Source: a virus
Strand: one strand, 5' to 3'
IMG/VR virus record: IMGVR_UViG_3300045965_000058
Span: 1-33,031 of that record
DNA: 33,031 nucleotides
In this document: piece by piece, positions 1 through 6,632 of the stretch
Layout: each line of letters opens with the position of its first letter
Numbering within the stretch: position 1 is the stretch's first letter
Program-made: the position numbers and the translations under genes
The notes under the pieces: generated by a model
The model's database searches: none
What the model saw: the letters and a program-made list of their open reading frames with translations, nothing else
What the model was told of the DNA's origin: nothing

Positions 1-11
1 CGGCCGGGCGA

Positions 12-27
12 GGCGCTAGGGCGCTAG
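12..27. repeat. Adjacent 8-bp direct repeat downstream of integrase
   Basis: The octamer GGCGCTAG occurs twice back to back (12-19 and 20-27), just beyond the integrase stop codon. The remaining bases 1-56 show no gene. A short repeat beside an integrase could belong to an attachment site, but two copies of 8 bp in GC-rich DNA can also arise by chance. Confidence 0.3.
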
Positions 28-56
28 TCGCCGGCCGGCCATCGGGCGCGCGGAGC

Positions 57-1886
57 CTACGGCTTGCCACCGCCGCGCTGCCGCCATGCGCGCCGAAGGC
101 GCCAATCGGGCGGCCGGCCGAAGTTAGGCCGAGGCCCAAGCTTCACGAGTAGCGCGATCAGGCCGCCGTCGGGGGTCGGATTATGCCGGGAATCGCTGTG
201 CGAAAATTGGATGCGCCATTGAAATGGATCGCCCAATTTTCGTACCAAGGGATTGTGGACGGCCGAGCCTTCGGCCGCAGGATGTCGTACGAGGAAGATC
301 TTGGCGCTATCGCCGGCAGGGTCTACAACGATCTTGTAGACGATCGGCCGGATGAGCCGCGCCTTCTCATCAAGGCTCGTCGCCTTGCGGAAGGCCTGGC
401 GCTGGCGGTCGGCGAAATCTTCGATGGTCTTAGCTGTCATCGCCCGAAGCAACCCTTCGAGCTCGTAGATCTTCGATTCAGCGCCGGCGATCCTAGCACG
501 CCGTTCCGCTCGCTCGTCAAGATAAAGTTGCCGATCCCGCGGATCGTCGCTCTCCACCATGTGTTGGTAGGCGCGCTTCAGTGCCCGCTCATCCTTCGCG
601 ATCTCCTCGCGCAGTTGCGCGATGGACTTCTGGAGCTCGGCCGGTCGCTGATGGAGCGCCGCGCTGACGGCATCGCGCCAGAGCTTCGGCTGGTCGATGG
701 CCTCGCGGATCGCGTTGAATAACTCGCCGTCCAGCCAGGTCGCATTCATCGTCGGCAGCGCACAGCGCGATTCCGTCGCGCGTGACGCGCAGCGGTAGTA
801 GGCGTAGTTGCGGCCGGTCGGCGTACGGACCATGAGCCGCATCGCGCCGCCATGACCGCCACACCACAGATGCCGATGGAACAGGGAATCATGGCGCGGC
901 GGTCGGCCGGCGGCGAGCTTCGTGTTCAGATCGAGCCGGCGGTTCGCTTTCTCCCACAGATCCGGCGAGACCATCGCCGCATTCGGATACGGGATCTCGT
1001 AGAGTGCGCCGGCCTGCCGCGCCTCGTCGCGGCTCAGGCGATAGCGCTTGTGCTTCGATGCACTGCGCTCCAGCGGTTTGATGCGCTCGCGCTTCGATAG
1101 GCCATAGGTCGCGAGGCCCTTGTACAGCGTGTTGCGGATCATCTTCCGGAGTCGCACGCGCGAGAACACCGCGCCTTTCTCGTCGCGGAGGCCGCGCGCA
1201 AACCAATCTTTCTGGATCGTGAAGACCCCATGCTCGAGTGCGCCTACCCGGTGGTAGAGCTCCTGGACGAGCGCGACGGCCTCGGGCGAGGTCGCGATGA
1301 TGTCGTTGCGCTGATGCGGGTGGCGCGGATCGGGGTTGAGTGCCGGAGGCCAGATGAGCTTGAGCCCGAAGCCGGTCGTCCCGAGCGGGTACTGCGGCGG
1401 GATCTCCAGGCCGTTCTTCTGCTTCACGCCCCGGAGCTTGCGTTCCTTGCCGCGCATGAGTTGCCGGCGCAGCGCGACCACGAAGTCTTCGCTCGCGCCG
1501 AAGCCTTCGCGCATGGCCTTCCATCCCTCGTCGGTATCGCGGAAGGGTTCCTCTAGCGAGTCGAACAGGATGCCCTTGGCCTGGCAAAGCTCCACGATGT
1601 GCAGGCCGACGACTACGCTCCGGGCCAGGCGATCCCATCGGGCGACGAGGATGCCCTGGATGCGGCGCTCCTCGATGAGCCGGAGGACTTTCTCCATTTC
1701 GGGCCGGTAGAGGAAACGACCCGAGAAGTCTTCCTTGACGAGGATGGCCCCGTCGCCGCGCGGATCTTCGGTGAGCCGTTCCTCCTGGTCCTCGATGCCG
1801 AGACCGTGCTCGGCCTGCTCGTCGGAGCTTACGCGGCAGTAGAGCAGCCAGGGCGCATCGGGTGATACTCCACTCGCTCGTCGCAT
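57..1886 (-). CDS. int: Large serine recombinase (site-specific integrase)
   Basis: 609 aa, the usual length of a large serine integrase, which joins phage attP to host attB through a 5'-phosphoseryl intermediate. The N-terminal resolvase domain (about residues 14-150) has the YCRVSS motif with the likely nucleophile Ser20, and the DRLAR motif at 85-89. The Recombinase domain follows (about 165-330). A zinc-ribbon region has Cys342, His345, Cys366 and Cys375, so the first pair is C-x2-H instead of C-x2-C. A charged coiled coil runs about 415-480, where these enzymes carry the arm that controls directionality. The start is ATG, 8 bases after an AGGAG ribosome site. The gene lies at the left edge, reads outward and is separated from its neighbours by a terminator-like hairpin. 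The C-terminal 60 residues are basic and not recognised. The family call is firm; activity is inferred. Confidence 0.95.
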   Translation of the reverse strand: MRRASGVSPDAPWLLYCRVSSDEQAEHGLGIEDQEERLTEDPRGDGAILVKEDFSGRFLYRPEMEKVLRLIEERRIQGILVARWDRLARSVVVGLHIVELCQAKGILFDSLEEPFRDTDEGWKAMREGFGASEDFVVALRRQLMRGKERKLRGVKQKNGLEIPPQYPLGTTGFGLKLIWPPALNPDPRHPHQRNDIIATSPEAVALVQELYHRVGALEHGVFTIQKDWFARGLRDEKGAVFSRVRLRKMIRNTLYKGLATYGLSKRERIKPLERSASKHKRYRLSRDEARQAGALYEIPYPNAAMVSPDLWEKANRRLDLNTKLAAGRPPRHDSLFHRHLWCGGHGGAMRLMVRTPTGRNYAYYRCASRATESRCALPTMNATWLDGELFNAIREAIDQPKLWRDAVSAALHQRPAELQKSIAQLREEIAKDERALKRAYQHMVESDDPRDRQLYLDERAERRARIAGAESKIYELEGLLRAMTAKTIEDFADRQRQAFRKATSLDEKARLIRPIVYKIVVDPAGDSAKIFLVRHPAAEGSAVHNPLVRKLGDPFQWRIQFSHSDSRHNPTPDGGLIALLVKLGPRPNFGRPPDWRLRRAWRQRGGGKP

Positions 1887-1906
1887 CCGAATTCTCCTTG
1901 CGAGCG

Positions 1907-1940
1907 AGGTGACCCTCGGCTTATCCTGGAGAGGTCACCT
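1907..1940. promoter_or_regulatory. Interrupted 8-bp inverted repeat upstream of int (operator or attP candidate)
   Basis: AGGTGACC at 1907-1914 and GGTCACCT at 1933-1940 are perfect inverted copies separated by 18 bases, ending about 21 bases before the integrase start codon. The position fits an operator controlling int. It also fits part of an attP site, because attP of large serine integrases usually lies next to the gene and is a quasi-symmetric site of roughly 50 bp. Sequence alone cannot decide. Confidence 0.4.
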
Positions 1941-1982
1941 TCCTTCTCGCCTCTTGTGGGGGGTTGGGATGTTGCGTGATGG

Positions 1983-2011
1983 CGAGCCGGGTGCCCCAAG
2001 CGCCCGGCTCG
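1983..2011. other. GC-rich hairpin upstream of int
   Basis: CGAGCCGGGTG (1983-1993) faces CGCCCGGCTCG (2001-2011), an 11-bp stem with one mismatch around a 7-base loop. Neither side has a T-tract, so a classical terminator is unlikely. It sits in the 245-bp gap between the integrase start and the small gene at 2132-2350. It may affect the integrase leader RNA or be a protein site. Confidence 0.4.
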
Positions 2012-2053
2012 TCGCGCTTTCAAGCGCTCGCAATGCCTGCCTTCTAGGATAGC

Positions 2054-2075
2054 AAAATCGCCCTGGCCCGATTTT
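2054..2075. terminator. Bidirectional intrinsic terminator candidate
   Basis: AAAATCG (2054-2060) pairs with CGATTTT (2069-2075) over an 8-base loop, with an extra T on the plus side. The stem itself supplies the T-run in both directions. It lies about 55 bases beyond the stop of the leftward gene at 2132-2350, where a terminator for the regulator operon would be expected. The stem has only 7 bp and is AT-rich, so strength is uncertain. Confidence 0.45.
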
Positions 2076-2131
2076 TCGCGGACTTTCGTTGGCCCCTGGC
2101 GACCTCGGCCTCGGCGATGAGGCGCGCCGCG

Positions 2132-2350
2132 TCATCGACGAGCGCCTGGCCTCGCTTCTGATTTCGCGACCGTACGCGCACGGAGGATCTCGGCGCGACT
2201 GACCTCGCGCGCGATCGCCTCGCCGAGCTCGCGCCAGCGCGCGTCGGCCTCGGCGTGCGTGATCCACTCGACGGTGATCCGGATTAGGTGCGCTGGCGGC
2301 GCGCGACCTTCATCGCCTCTTTTCTCTTGGCGATTTCTCCGTGAATCCAC
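2132..2350 (-). CDS. Small hypothetical protein downstream of HTH regulator
   Basis: Open frame of 72 aa with a GTG start, overlapping the end of the HTH gene by about 67 bases. The N-terminal 22 residues are very basic and may be spurious; the convincing part begins near the end of the HTH gene and reads as a regular charged helix (EADARWRELGEAIAREV). No ATG, GTG or TTG start lies nearer the HTH stop. I do not recognise a family. Tight placement behind the regulator and before a terminator-like hairpin suggests the same transcript. It could still be a non-coding open frame. Confidence 0.4.
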   Translation of the reverse strand: MDSRRNRQEKRGDEGRAPPAHLIRITVEWITHAEADARWRELGEAIAREVSRAEILRARTVAKSEARPGARR

Positions 2351-2547
2351 TGCTCTATCCGATCCATGTGCCGATCGGTTGTCGTCACGCGCGCGGCGAG
2401 CAGATTGTTCAAGTGGCCGCGCGAAACCCCAAGATGCTCGGCCAGGTCTTTTCGCGGGAGCTCGTGCCCGTCCAGCAGGCGGATGAATTCTTTACCGCGC
2501 CGCCGGAAGCGGATCCGCTCCGATCCCGTACGTGGTCGGCCTCGCAT
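2284..2547 (-). CDS. Small helix-turn-helix regulator (Cro/XRE-like)
   Basis: 87 aa, basic, with one helix-turn-helix at about residues 32-52: the stretch DLAEHLGVSRGHLNNLLA has the Cro/CI-type pattern of a small residue and glycine at the turn and a recognition helix after VSRG. The frame stays open upstream past 2900, but the ATG at 2547 is chosen because a promoter (TTGACG, 17 bp, TACGGT) sits about 28-56 bases upstream, with GGAGA as a weak ribosome site. Longer starts, such as the ATG at 2640, would place coding sequence inside the promoter and the palindrome. With a divergent gene at 2915 and the integrase beyond, it is a good candidate for the lysogeny or excision regulator. The family call is sequence-based; the target site is inferred. 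Confidence 0.7.
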   Translation of the reverse strand: MRGRPRTGSERIRFRRRGKEFIRLLDGHELPRKDLAEHLGVSRGHLNNLLAARVTTTDRHMDRIEQWIHGEIAKRKEAMKVARRQRT

Positions 2548-2574
2548 ATTCTCGATGGTCTCCGGATGCTCCTG

Positions 2575-2603
2575 ACCGTACAGAGCCGGCCCGAAGGCGT
2601 CAA
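2575..2603 (-). promoter_or_regulatory. Sigma70-type promoter for the HTH gene
   Basis: Reading leftward, a -35 box TTGACG (2603-2598) is followed after exactly 17 bases by TACGGT (2580-2575), which matches TATAAT at three of six positions. The predicted transcript would start near 2568 and give a leader of about 20 bases before the ATG at 2547. The palindrome at 2608-2644 abuts the -35 box on its upstream side. Confidence 0.45.
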
Positions 2604-2607
2604 GGCC

Positions 2608-2644
2608 ACCTATGGCTTGCAAGCGCTTGCAAGTCACCATAGGT
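2608..2644. promoter_or_regulatory. Nested palindromic operator
   Basis: The core 2616-2633 is a perfect 18-bp palindrome made of two copies of the self-complementary octamer CTTGCAAG separated by CG. It is flanked by ACCTATGG (2608-2615) and CCATAGGT (2637-2644), themselves perfect inverted copies, offset by three bases (TCA) on one side. It abuts the HTH promoter and is a strong candidate binding site for a dimeric or tetrameric repressor, most simply the adjacent HTH protein. Confidence 0.6.
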
Positions 2645-2914
2645 CGTGGGCCTGGTGTATCATCCCGCGCATGAGCGGAAGGGCTCTCCAAGGTGGAGCG
2701 GGCGAGCGTGAAAACTGATTCCCGGCGCACGATGGCTTGCGCGCTGCTCACTCTGACGGATGACGACAAATGATCCGGATGCACCGTAGCGAAATCGGAC
2801 AGGCTTCGCAAAGAGAATTCTTCCGCGCGCAGCAAATGACTACCGATAGGTCTGGTAGCATTCCCGCGCCAAAAGCCGCGCGATCCCACCCCCCACATAT
2901 AGGAGGAGTCAGGC
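2645..2914. promoter_or_regulatory. Divergent intergenic control region
   Basis: No convincing gene lies here; the longest open frames are 13-15 codons. It should hold the rightward promoter for the gene at 2915. A TATCAT -10-like hexamer is present at 2658-2663, without a well-spaced -35. An inverted repeat CTACC (2840-2844) / GGTAG (2854-2858) could be a second operator. A strong AGGAGG ribosome site lies 6-7 bases before the ATG at 2915. Confidence 0.45.
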
Positions 2915-3220
2915 ATGGCGAAGGCAAAATCCCCATACAAACGATGCCCGGTCAAAGGCTGTAACAAATACATGACGGGCGGGCATCACCACGCGGCCGC
3001 CCCGGCCGCCACGATGCCGGCGGTGCTGTCGAATGGCCTGGCGCCGTTGCGCCGCGAGCTCGAGGTCGGCGTCGCGAAGGCGTTGAACGGCACCGTCACC
3101 AAAGTCTTCGATGTGGCCGAGGAGCTCTACGCCGATAACGCCGCGCTCCGTCGCCGGCTCGCGAAGCTCGAAATGGCCTGGTCCAAGGTCCAGCAACTCG
3201 CGAAGGCCGATGCGACATGA
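2915..3220 (+). CDS. Small hypothetical protein with Cys-containing N-terminus and coiled coil
   Basis: 101 aa, preceded by an excellent AGGAGG ribosome site. Residues 8-20 are basic with a C-x4-C pair (CPVKGC) and are followed by GGHHH, which suggests a metal-binding tail, although two cysteines alone do not make a zinc finger. An alanine/proline linker follows. The C-terminal half (about 70-100) is a leucine-rich amphipathic helix (NAALRRRLAKLEMAW) typical of dimerising coiled coils. It is the first of three rightward genes that run against the late operon. I do not recognise the family; a small DNA-binding or adaptor role is only a guess. Confidence 0.75.
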   Translation: MAKAKSPYKRCPVKGCNKYMTGGHHHAAAPAATMPAVLSNGLAPLRRELEVGVAKALNGTVTKVFDVAEELYADNAALRRRLAKLEMAWSKVQQLAKADAT

Positions 3221-3244
3221 GCGCGCACGATCCCGGAGCGCGAA

Positions 3245-3267
3245 TGCTCTAGCAGGGCGCTAGAGCA
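3245..3267. other. Perfect 9-bp stem hairpin between rightward genes
   Basis: TGCTCTAGC (3245-3253) pairs perfectly with GCTAGAGCA (3259-3267) over a 5-base loop AGGGC. No T-run follows on either strand, so it is either a weak or factor-assisted terminator or a protein site. It sits 25 bases after the stop of the 101-aa gene and 75 bases before the Tat-protein start. Confidence 0.5.
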
Positions 3268-3341
3268 CGAGGCGGACCGACGACGCGCGGTTGGGCGCGC
3301 CGCCGGCCCTAACCACCTACGCCCTTGACAGGAGGGTTTCG

Positions 3342-4478
3342 ATGGCTGAGGTCAATTCTACTTGCCGGTCGAGTCGAACCGAAAATACGCGCTATGATCG
3401 CCGCACGCTGTTGAAGGGCTCCGTGGCCGCCGGGCTCCTCATCGCGCTGCCAGTACAACTCCCCGCCGTATCCCGTCGTCAGGATCGCATGGTAGCCGGC
3501 CGGCGCTATCGCATGCTGCGTCGGCTGCTGCGTCAGCATCCATCCCTCGCTGCGTTGGTAGCTCCAGCGACCCGGCCGGGCGGCTATCTGCGGCTCAGCG
3601 TTACGTACCGAGCCCGACGAAGGGCCTGGCTGGTCACGGCGGAGGCTCAAGAGCCGATCGCCCTGGAGCCCATCCAGGTCATCGCGCCCTTGTCATTCGA
3701 CAATTACGTGGAGACCTCGGGTTTCAACTTCGCAAGTCAGAATGCCAATGGGCGGCTGTTGCAGTACAACTCCTACATCAATTACTACCTGCCGATGATC
3801 GCGGCTCAGAACGCTGCGGCGCAGGCCGCCGCCGACCAGGCCGCGCTCGTCAATGTCATGGTGGTGCCGCCGCCCGAGCCTGAGCCCATCATCATCCCGC
3901 CGGTCGTGGAGCCGGAACCCGAGGCCGCACCGGAGCCGAGCTTCACGGATCCGCTGTTCAACAATCCCTACTCGCAATACGTGGCCTCGGCGCTGCGGGA
4001 TGTTGGCCTAGACATTACCGAGGCGATGGCCGTCGCGTTCCTCATCGAAGGCTCAGCGACCGCATTGGAGTTTGCGCTCCCGCCGATCTACGCTACCGCA
4101 TCGCAGCTGATCGCGGAGGGTCTGGCGGCGGGTACCATCGCGGCCCGCATCGGGCTCCTGGCGACCGGGGTGACCGTGGGCCTCTCCGGGGCCGGTCTGG
4201 CCCTCGCGAGTTTGGCGGTCGTGGGGATCACACTGTACTACGTGGTCCCGGAGATCGAGCGCGCGCGGCGCACCAACCTCAGCGACTTCACCGGCGAGAT
4301 CTCCGTCGAAGCGATGCCGCTCGTCGTCGAGCCGCCATCGGTCAGTGCCGAGCCGGAGCTCCTCCCGTACATTCCAGACGGCGCCCCGATCTCCCAAGAA
4401 GAATCCGAAAGCCTGTACCCCGGCTACAACTGGTATTGGGACGTTCAGACTCAAGCCTGGGTGTACTTCGGAGAGTGA
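3342..4478 (+). CDS. Tat-exported protein of unknown function
   Basis: 378 aa from the ATG at 3342, chosen over an upstream ATG because AGGAGG lies 6-7 bases before it. The N-terminus carries a twin-arginine signal: RRTLLK at residues 20-25, then a hydrophobic stretch to about residue 41, so a folded protein is probably exported by the host Tat system. The middle has a proline/glutamate spacer (about 180-210, PPPEPEP and repeats). A long glycine/alanine hydrophobic segment follows (about 275-320) and may span a membrane. The C-terminus is aromatic (YPGYNWYWDV). No catalytic motif is recognised. It lies in a rightward transcript among phage genes, as expected of a cargo ('moron') gene altering the host envelope; that role is inferred. 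Confidence 0.8.
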   Translation: MAEVNSTCRSSRTENTRYDRRTLLKGSVAAGLLIALPVQLPAVSRRQDRMVAGRRYRMLRRLLRQHPSLAALVAPATRPGGYLRLSVTYRARRRAWLVTAEAQEPIALEPIQVIAPLSFDNYVETSGFNFASQNANGRLLQYNSYINYYLPMIAAQNAAAQAAADQAALVNVMVVPPPEPEPIIIPPVVEPEPEAAPEPSFTDPLFNNPYSQYVASALRDVGLDITEAMAVAFLIEGSATALEFALPPIYATASQLIAEGLAAGTIAARIGLLATGVTVGLSGAGLALASLAVVGITLYYVVPEIERARRTNLSDFTGEISVEAMPLVVEPPSVSAEPELLPYIPDGAPISQEESESLYPGYNWYWDVQTQAWVYFGE

Positions 4479-4479
4479 C

Positions 4480-4638
4480 ATGCGGAAGATAAAGTGGCTG
4501 GTCGTCTACCCGGTCGGCATGCTCGCGATTGCGATGCTGCACGGCTCCGCATCGTGGGCGCACACCATCACCATCATGGTGCTCGTGACCGGCTTCCTGC
4601 TGCTCTTTGATTGGCGGCGCGGCCGCCGACGCGGTTAG
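4480..4638 (+). CDS. Small two-helix membrane protein
   Basis: 52 aa. The ATG lies one base after the stop of the Tat-signal gene, and GGAGAG at the end of that gene serves as ribosome site, so the two are translationally coupled. Two hydrophobic segments (about residues 5-20 and 28-43) are separated by a short polar turn, and the tail is strongly basic (RRGRRRG), so the C-terminus is probably cytoplasmic. Size and topology would suit a small holin-like protein or a membrane partner of the exported neighbour; neither is shown. Confidence 0.65.
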   Translation: MRKIKWLVVYPVGMLAIAMLHGSASWAHTITIMVLVTGFLLLFDWRRGRRRG

Positions 4639-4650
4639 CAAAACCCTCAC

Positions 4651-4677
4651 ACGCGCCGGTCGCGAGGGCCGGCGCGT
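4651..4677. terminator. Convergent bidirectional terminator
   Basis: ACGCGCCGG (4651-4659) pairs perfectly with CCGGCGCGT (4669-4677) over a 9-base loop. Rightward it runs into TTTCCCTTT. Leftward it is followed by GTGAGGGTTTTG. It lies exactly between the ends of the rightward (4638) and leftward (4684) transcripts and should stop both. Confidence 0.7.
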
Positions 4678-4683
4678 TTCCCT

Positions 4684-4926
4684 TTATCTCCCTTCTGGCG
4701 CGCATGTAACCTCGACGCGATGCGGACCGATGGTCTTCTCGACGCCCCACAGGAATACCAGGCGCTCGCGCGCGGCGGCGCGGGTGCAGTAGAGGTAGAG
4801 ATAGTCGCCGACGAGCTCGCCGCGCCGCTCCCAGGTCGTCGCCGCGATGACATCGCGCCCGGTCGTGATGCCGCTACATGCGGCGGCCCCGAGCGCGAGC
4901 AGCGCCGTCGTGGCGGCCCGGCGCAG
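4684..4926 (-). CDS. Small lipoprotein, probable non-ATG start
   Basis: About 80 aa with a typical lipoprotein leader: two arginines, the hydrophobic run TTALLALGAAAC and a lipobox ending in Cys at about residue 18, so the mature protein would be lipid-anchored. The mature part has several aromatic residues (GDYLYLYC) and two further cysteines. No ATG, GTG or TTG occurs near the leader in this frame. The CTG at 4926 starts two bases after the preceding gene's TAA and gives a leader of the right length, so I use it; an ATC at 4944 is the alternative. It is the last gene of the leftward block. The family is unrecognised. Confidence 0.6.
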   Translation of the reverse strand: MRRAATTALLALGAAACSGITTGRDVIAATTWERRGELVGDYLYLYCTRAAARERLVFLWGVEKTIGPHRVEVTCAPEGR

Positions 4927-4928
4927 CC

Positions 4929-5120
4929 TTACCGCCTGCGCGATGGGCGCGCGGCCTCGGCCGCCTTCGGCTTGGCGGGCCAGTAGCGGCGATGCCAGTA
5001 CTCCCCCTTCGGCGGGATGACCGGCGCCGGCGGCAGCGCAGCGCCCGTACCCCCAAGCCAGAACGCGAACCGGCCGCGCGCGATGATCGGCGGGGCGACG
5101 CGCGGCCCCAACGGGATCAT
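4929..5120 (-). CDS. Small hypothetical protein, proline/tryptophan-rich
   Basis: 63 aa; its ATG overlaps the preceding gene's TGA as ATGA, the usual junction in this operon. It is rich in Pro, Gly and Ala with PPIIARGRFAFW, a PPKGEYWHRRYW stretch and a basic end. No domain is recognised. Its place between a tail-appendage-like gene and a lipoprotein gene suggests a virion or envelope accessory, but there is no direct support. Confidence 0.55.
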   Translation of the reverse strand: MIPLGPRVAPPIIARGRFAFWLGGTGAALPPAPVIPPKGEYWHRRYWPAKPKAAEAARPSRRR

Positions 5121-5914
5121 GAGCTCGGCGTGAGCGCCATCGCCGTGCGGTTGTTGCTGCCATCAATCGTCGCCGCGACGCGGGTCGCGCTGCCATCAGG
5201 CGTCGACATGGTTGCCCCACTCGAGGAGGTTCGGCCGGCCAGGACTGCGAGCATGATCGAGAGCGCTTGCTGCAGCGTGTAGTTCCCGGCCGTCTCGATG
5301 ACGGCGGCCTTGACGGCATTCGCGATCTCCGTCGCCGCGTCCCCGGCGAGCTCGGAGGCGCCGATGGAATCCGGCGCGATCTTCCCGGCGGTGATGGCGT
5401 CGGCCGCGATCTGAGTCGCGCCGATGGCATCGGCCGCGATCTTGGCCGAGGTAATCGCATTGGCGGCAATCTTCGCGGCGGTGATCGCGTCGGTCGCAAT
5501 CTTGGCCGCCGTGATGGCATCGGCCGCGATGGCGGCGGCGTTGATGGCGTTGGCGACGATGTCATTGACCGAGACCAGGAGCTTCGAGGCTCCGAAGAAC
5601 GAATCCCAGACGTTCGCCGGGACGATCATGAAGTCGCGCCAGACCGGGAGCGCGCCGCTTACATAGATCGAGGCGCGCATCGCGCCGAGGGTCCCGGTAT
5701 CGGTGGCATTCAGCGCGACCGCGTAGTTGCCTTCCTCCTGGTGCGAGGCGGTACCGCTGTCATTTTTCTGCGCATAGCTGCCGCCGTTCTTCGACAGGCG
5801 CGTCTCGGCCTGGGTCAAGCTGAGCCCGGTCTGCGGCGTGAAGCCATCGGTCGACGAGACGAACGGCCCGAAGCTTACGGTCACCGCGGTTGATTGCTTG
5901 AGCCAGATACTCAT
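5117..5914 (-). CDS. Tail-appendage-like protein with decapeptide repeats
   Basis: 265 aa. Residues 1-115 form a beta-rich N-terminal domain (tryptophans, short Gly/Thr strands). Residues 121-190 contain seven consecutive ten-residue repeats in exact register, with consensus A-D-A-I-T-A-A-K-I-A. Such Ala/Ile repeats occur in phage tail fibres and other surface proteins as extended stalks. The C-terminal 70 residues are small, polar and threonine/serine-rich. It starts two bases after the end of the 238-aa gene and overlaps the next gene. The virion location is an inference from composition and context. Confidence 0.7.
   Translation of the reverse strand: MSIWLKQSTAVTVSFGPFVSSTDGFTPQTGLSLTQAETRLSKNGGSYAQKNDSGTASHQEEGNYAVALNATDTGTLGAMRASIYVSGALPVWRDFMIVPANVWDSFFGASKLLVSVNDIVANAINAAAIAADAITAAKIATDAITAAKIAANAITSAKIAADAIGATQIAADAITAGKIAPDSIGASELAGDAATEIANAVKAAVIETAGNYTLQQALSIMLAVLAGRTSSSGATMSTPDGSATRVAATIDGSNNRTAMALTPSS
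5345..5554 (-). repeat. Seven 30-bp units encoding decapeptide repeats
   Basis: Each 30-bp unit codes for one decapeptide such as ADAITAAKIA or ADAITAGKIA. Units differ mainly at the third and fourth residues and the second-last pair. The DNA copies have diverged, so the array is probably old and held by protein structure. Confidence 0.75.
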
Positions 5915-5915
5915 A

Positions 5916-6632
5916 TCAGGAGCTCCTCCGCATCGCGTAATGAGCGGAGGCCTGTCGGACGGCCGCCGCGCTGGCCGAGGCGTCTTTGAATGCGGCGCAA
6001 ATCATGCGCCAGGCAGTCGCGCCCGCGTTGTGCGTCCAGTCGACGGTATATGTGGTGGGACTCCCCGCGATCTTGAATTCTATGTGGAGGGGATGGACCG
6101 AAGACTGGGTGATCTCGTAGATTTCGGTGAAGCCCGCACCTACCGTGAAATTCGTATCGACCCCCGTGATCGCCACGCCGATGAGCAGGGCACCACTCGT
6201 AAGCGTCGCCAGCGTATCGCTGATGGGACTCCCCGAGCCCGAGTTTTCGCCGCCATCGACTTCGAGCGGCGGCGAGGATGCTACGCCGGAAAATTCATCG
6301 GACACGAAGGCCATAAAGACGCTATGGGCCATCGTGACCGTCAGCGTCAGCGAGCCCCCAGTGACCACCGGAGCATACGCGATGAAGGGATGGCCGAAGC
6401 CTCCGCCCCACGGCAAGGCCGAGGCGCCAAACAGGAGACTGATGGCGCCGAGCGTCGCGCTGCCGCCGCCTTTCGTTACCGACACATCGGCCTTGACGAA
6501 ATCGGCGCTGTCCCAGATTACCCCCGCGATCATCGCGAAGTATCCCGCCGTCACCGCGAGCGGGAAGTTGACCGACCGGATCGCCCCGGACCCGACTTCG
6601 CTGAGGATCTGCCCCGCGACGTGCGCGATCAT
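5916..6632 (-). CDS. Beta-sandwich phage surface protein, hypothetical
   Basis: 238 aa, dominated by short beta strands separated by Gly/Ser/Thr turns, without a signal peptide. The sequence ends with an AWRMICAAFKDA stretch that resembles the closing strand seen in many phage jelly-roll or ConA-like proteins. The start overlaps the stop of the beta-helix gene as ATGA. The likely role is a tail or baseplate decoration; no enzymatic motif is visible. Confidence 0.65.
   Translation of the reverse strand: MIAHVAGQILSEVGSGAIRSVNFPLAVTAGYFAMIAGVIWDSADFVKADVSVTKGGGSATLGAISLLFGASALPWGGGFGHPFIAYAPVVTGGSLTLTVTMAHSVFMAFVSDEFSGVASSPPLEVDGGENSGSGSPISDTLATLTSGALLIGVAITGVDTNFTVGAGFTEIYEITQSSVHPLHIEFKIAGSPTTYTVDWTHNAGATAWRMICAAFKDASASAAAVRQASAHYAMRRSS

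Noticed and set aside
2548-2973. N-terminal extension of the HTH protein
   Set aside because: It would read through the promoter, the palindrome and the divergent gene's start; its composition is not protein-like.
4927-5565. Long N-terminal extension of the lipoprotein
   Set aside because: It is Arg/Pro/Ser-rich and lies in another frame of the repeat-bearing tail protein, so it is a shadow.
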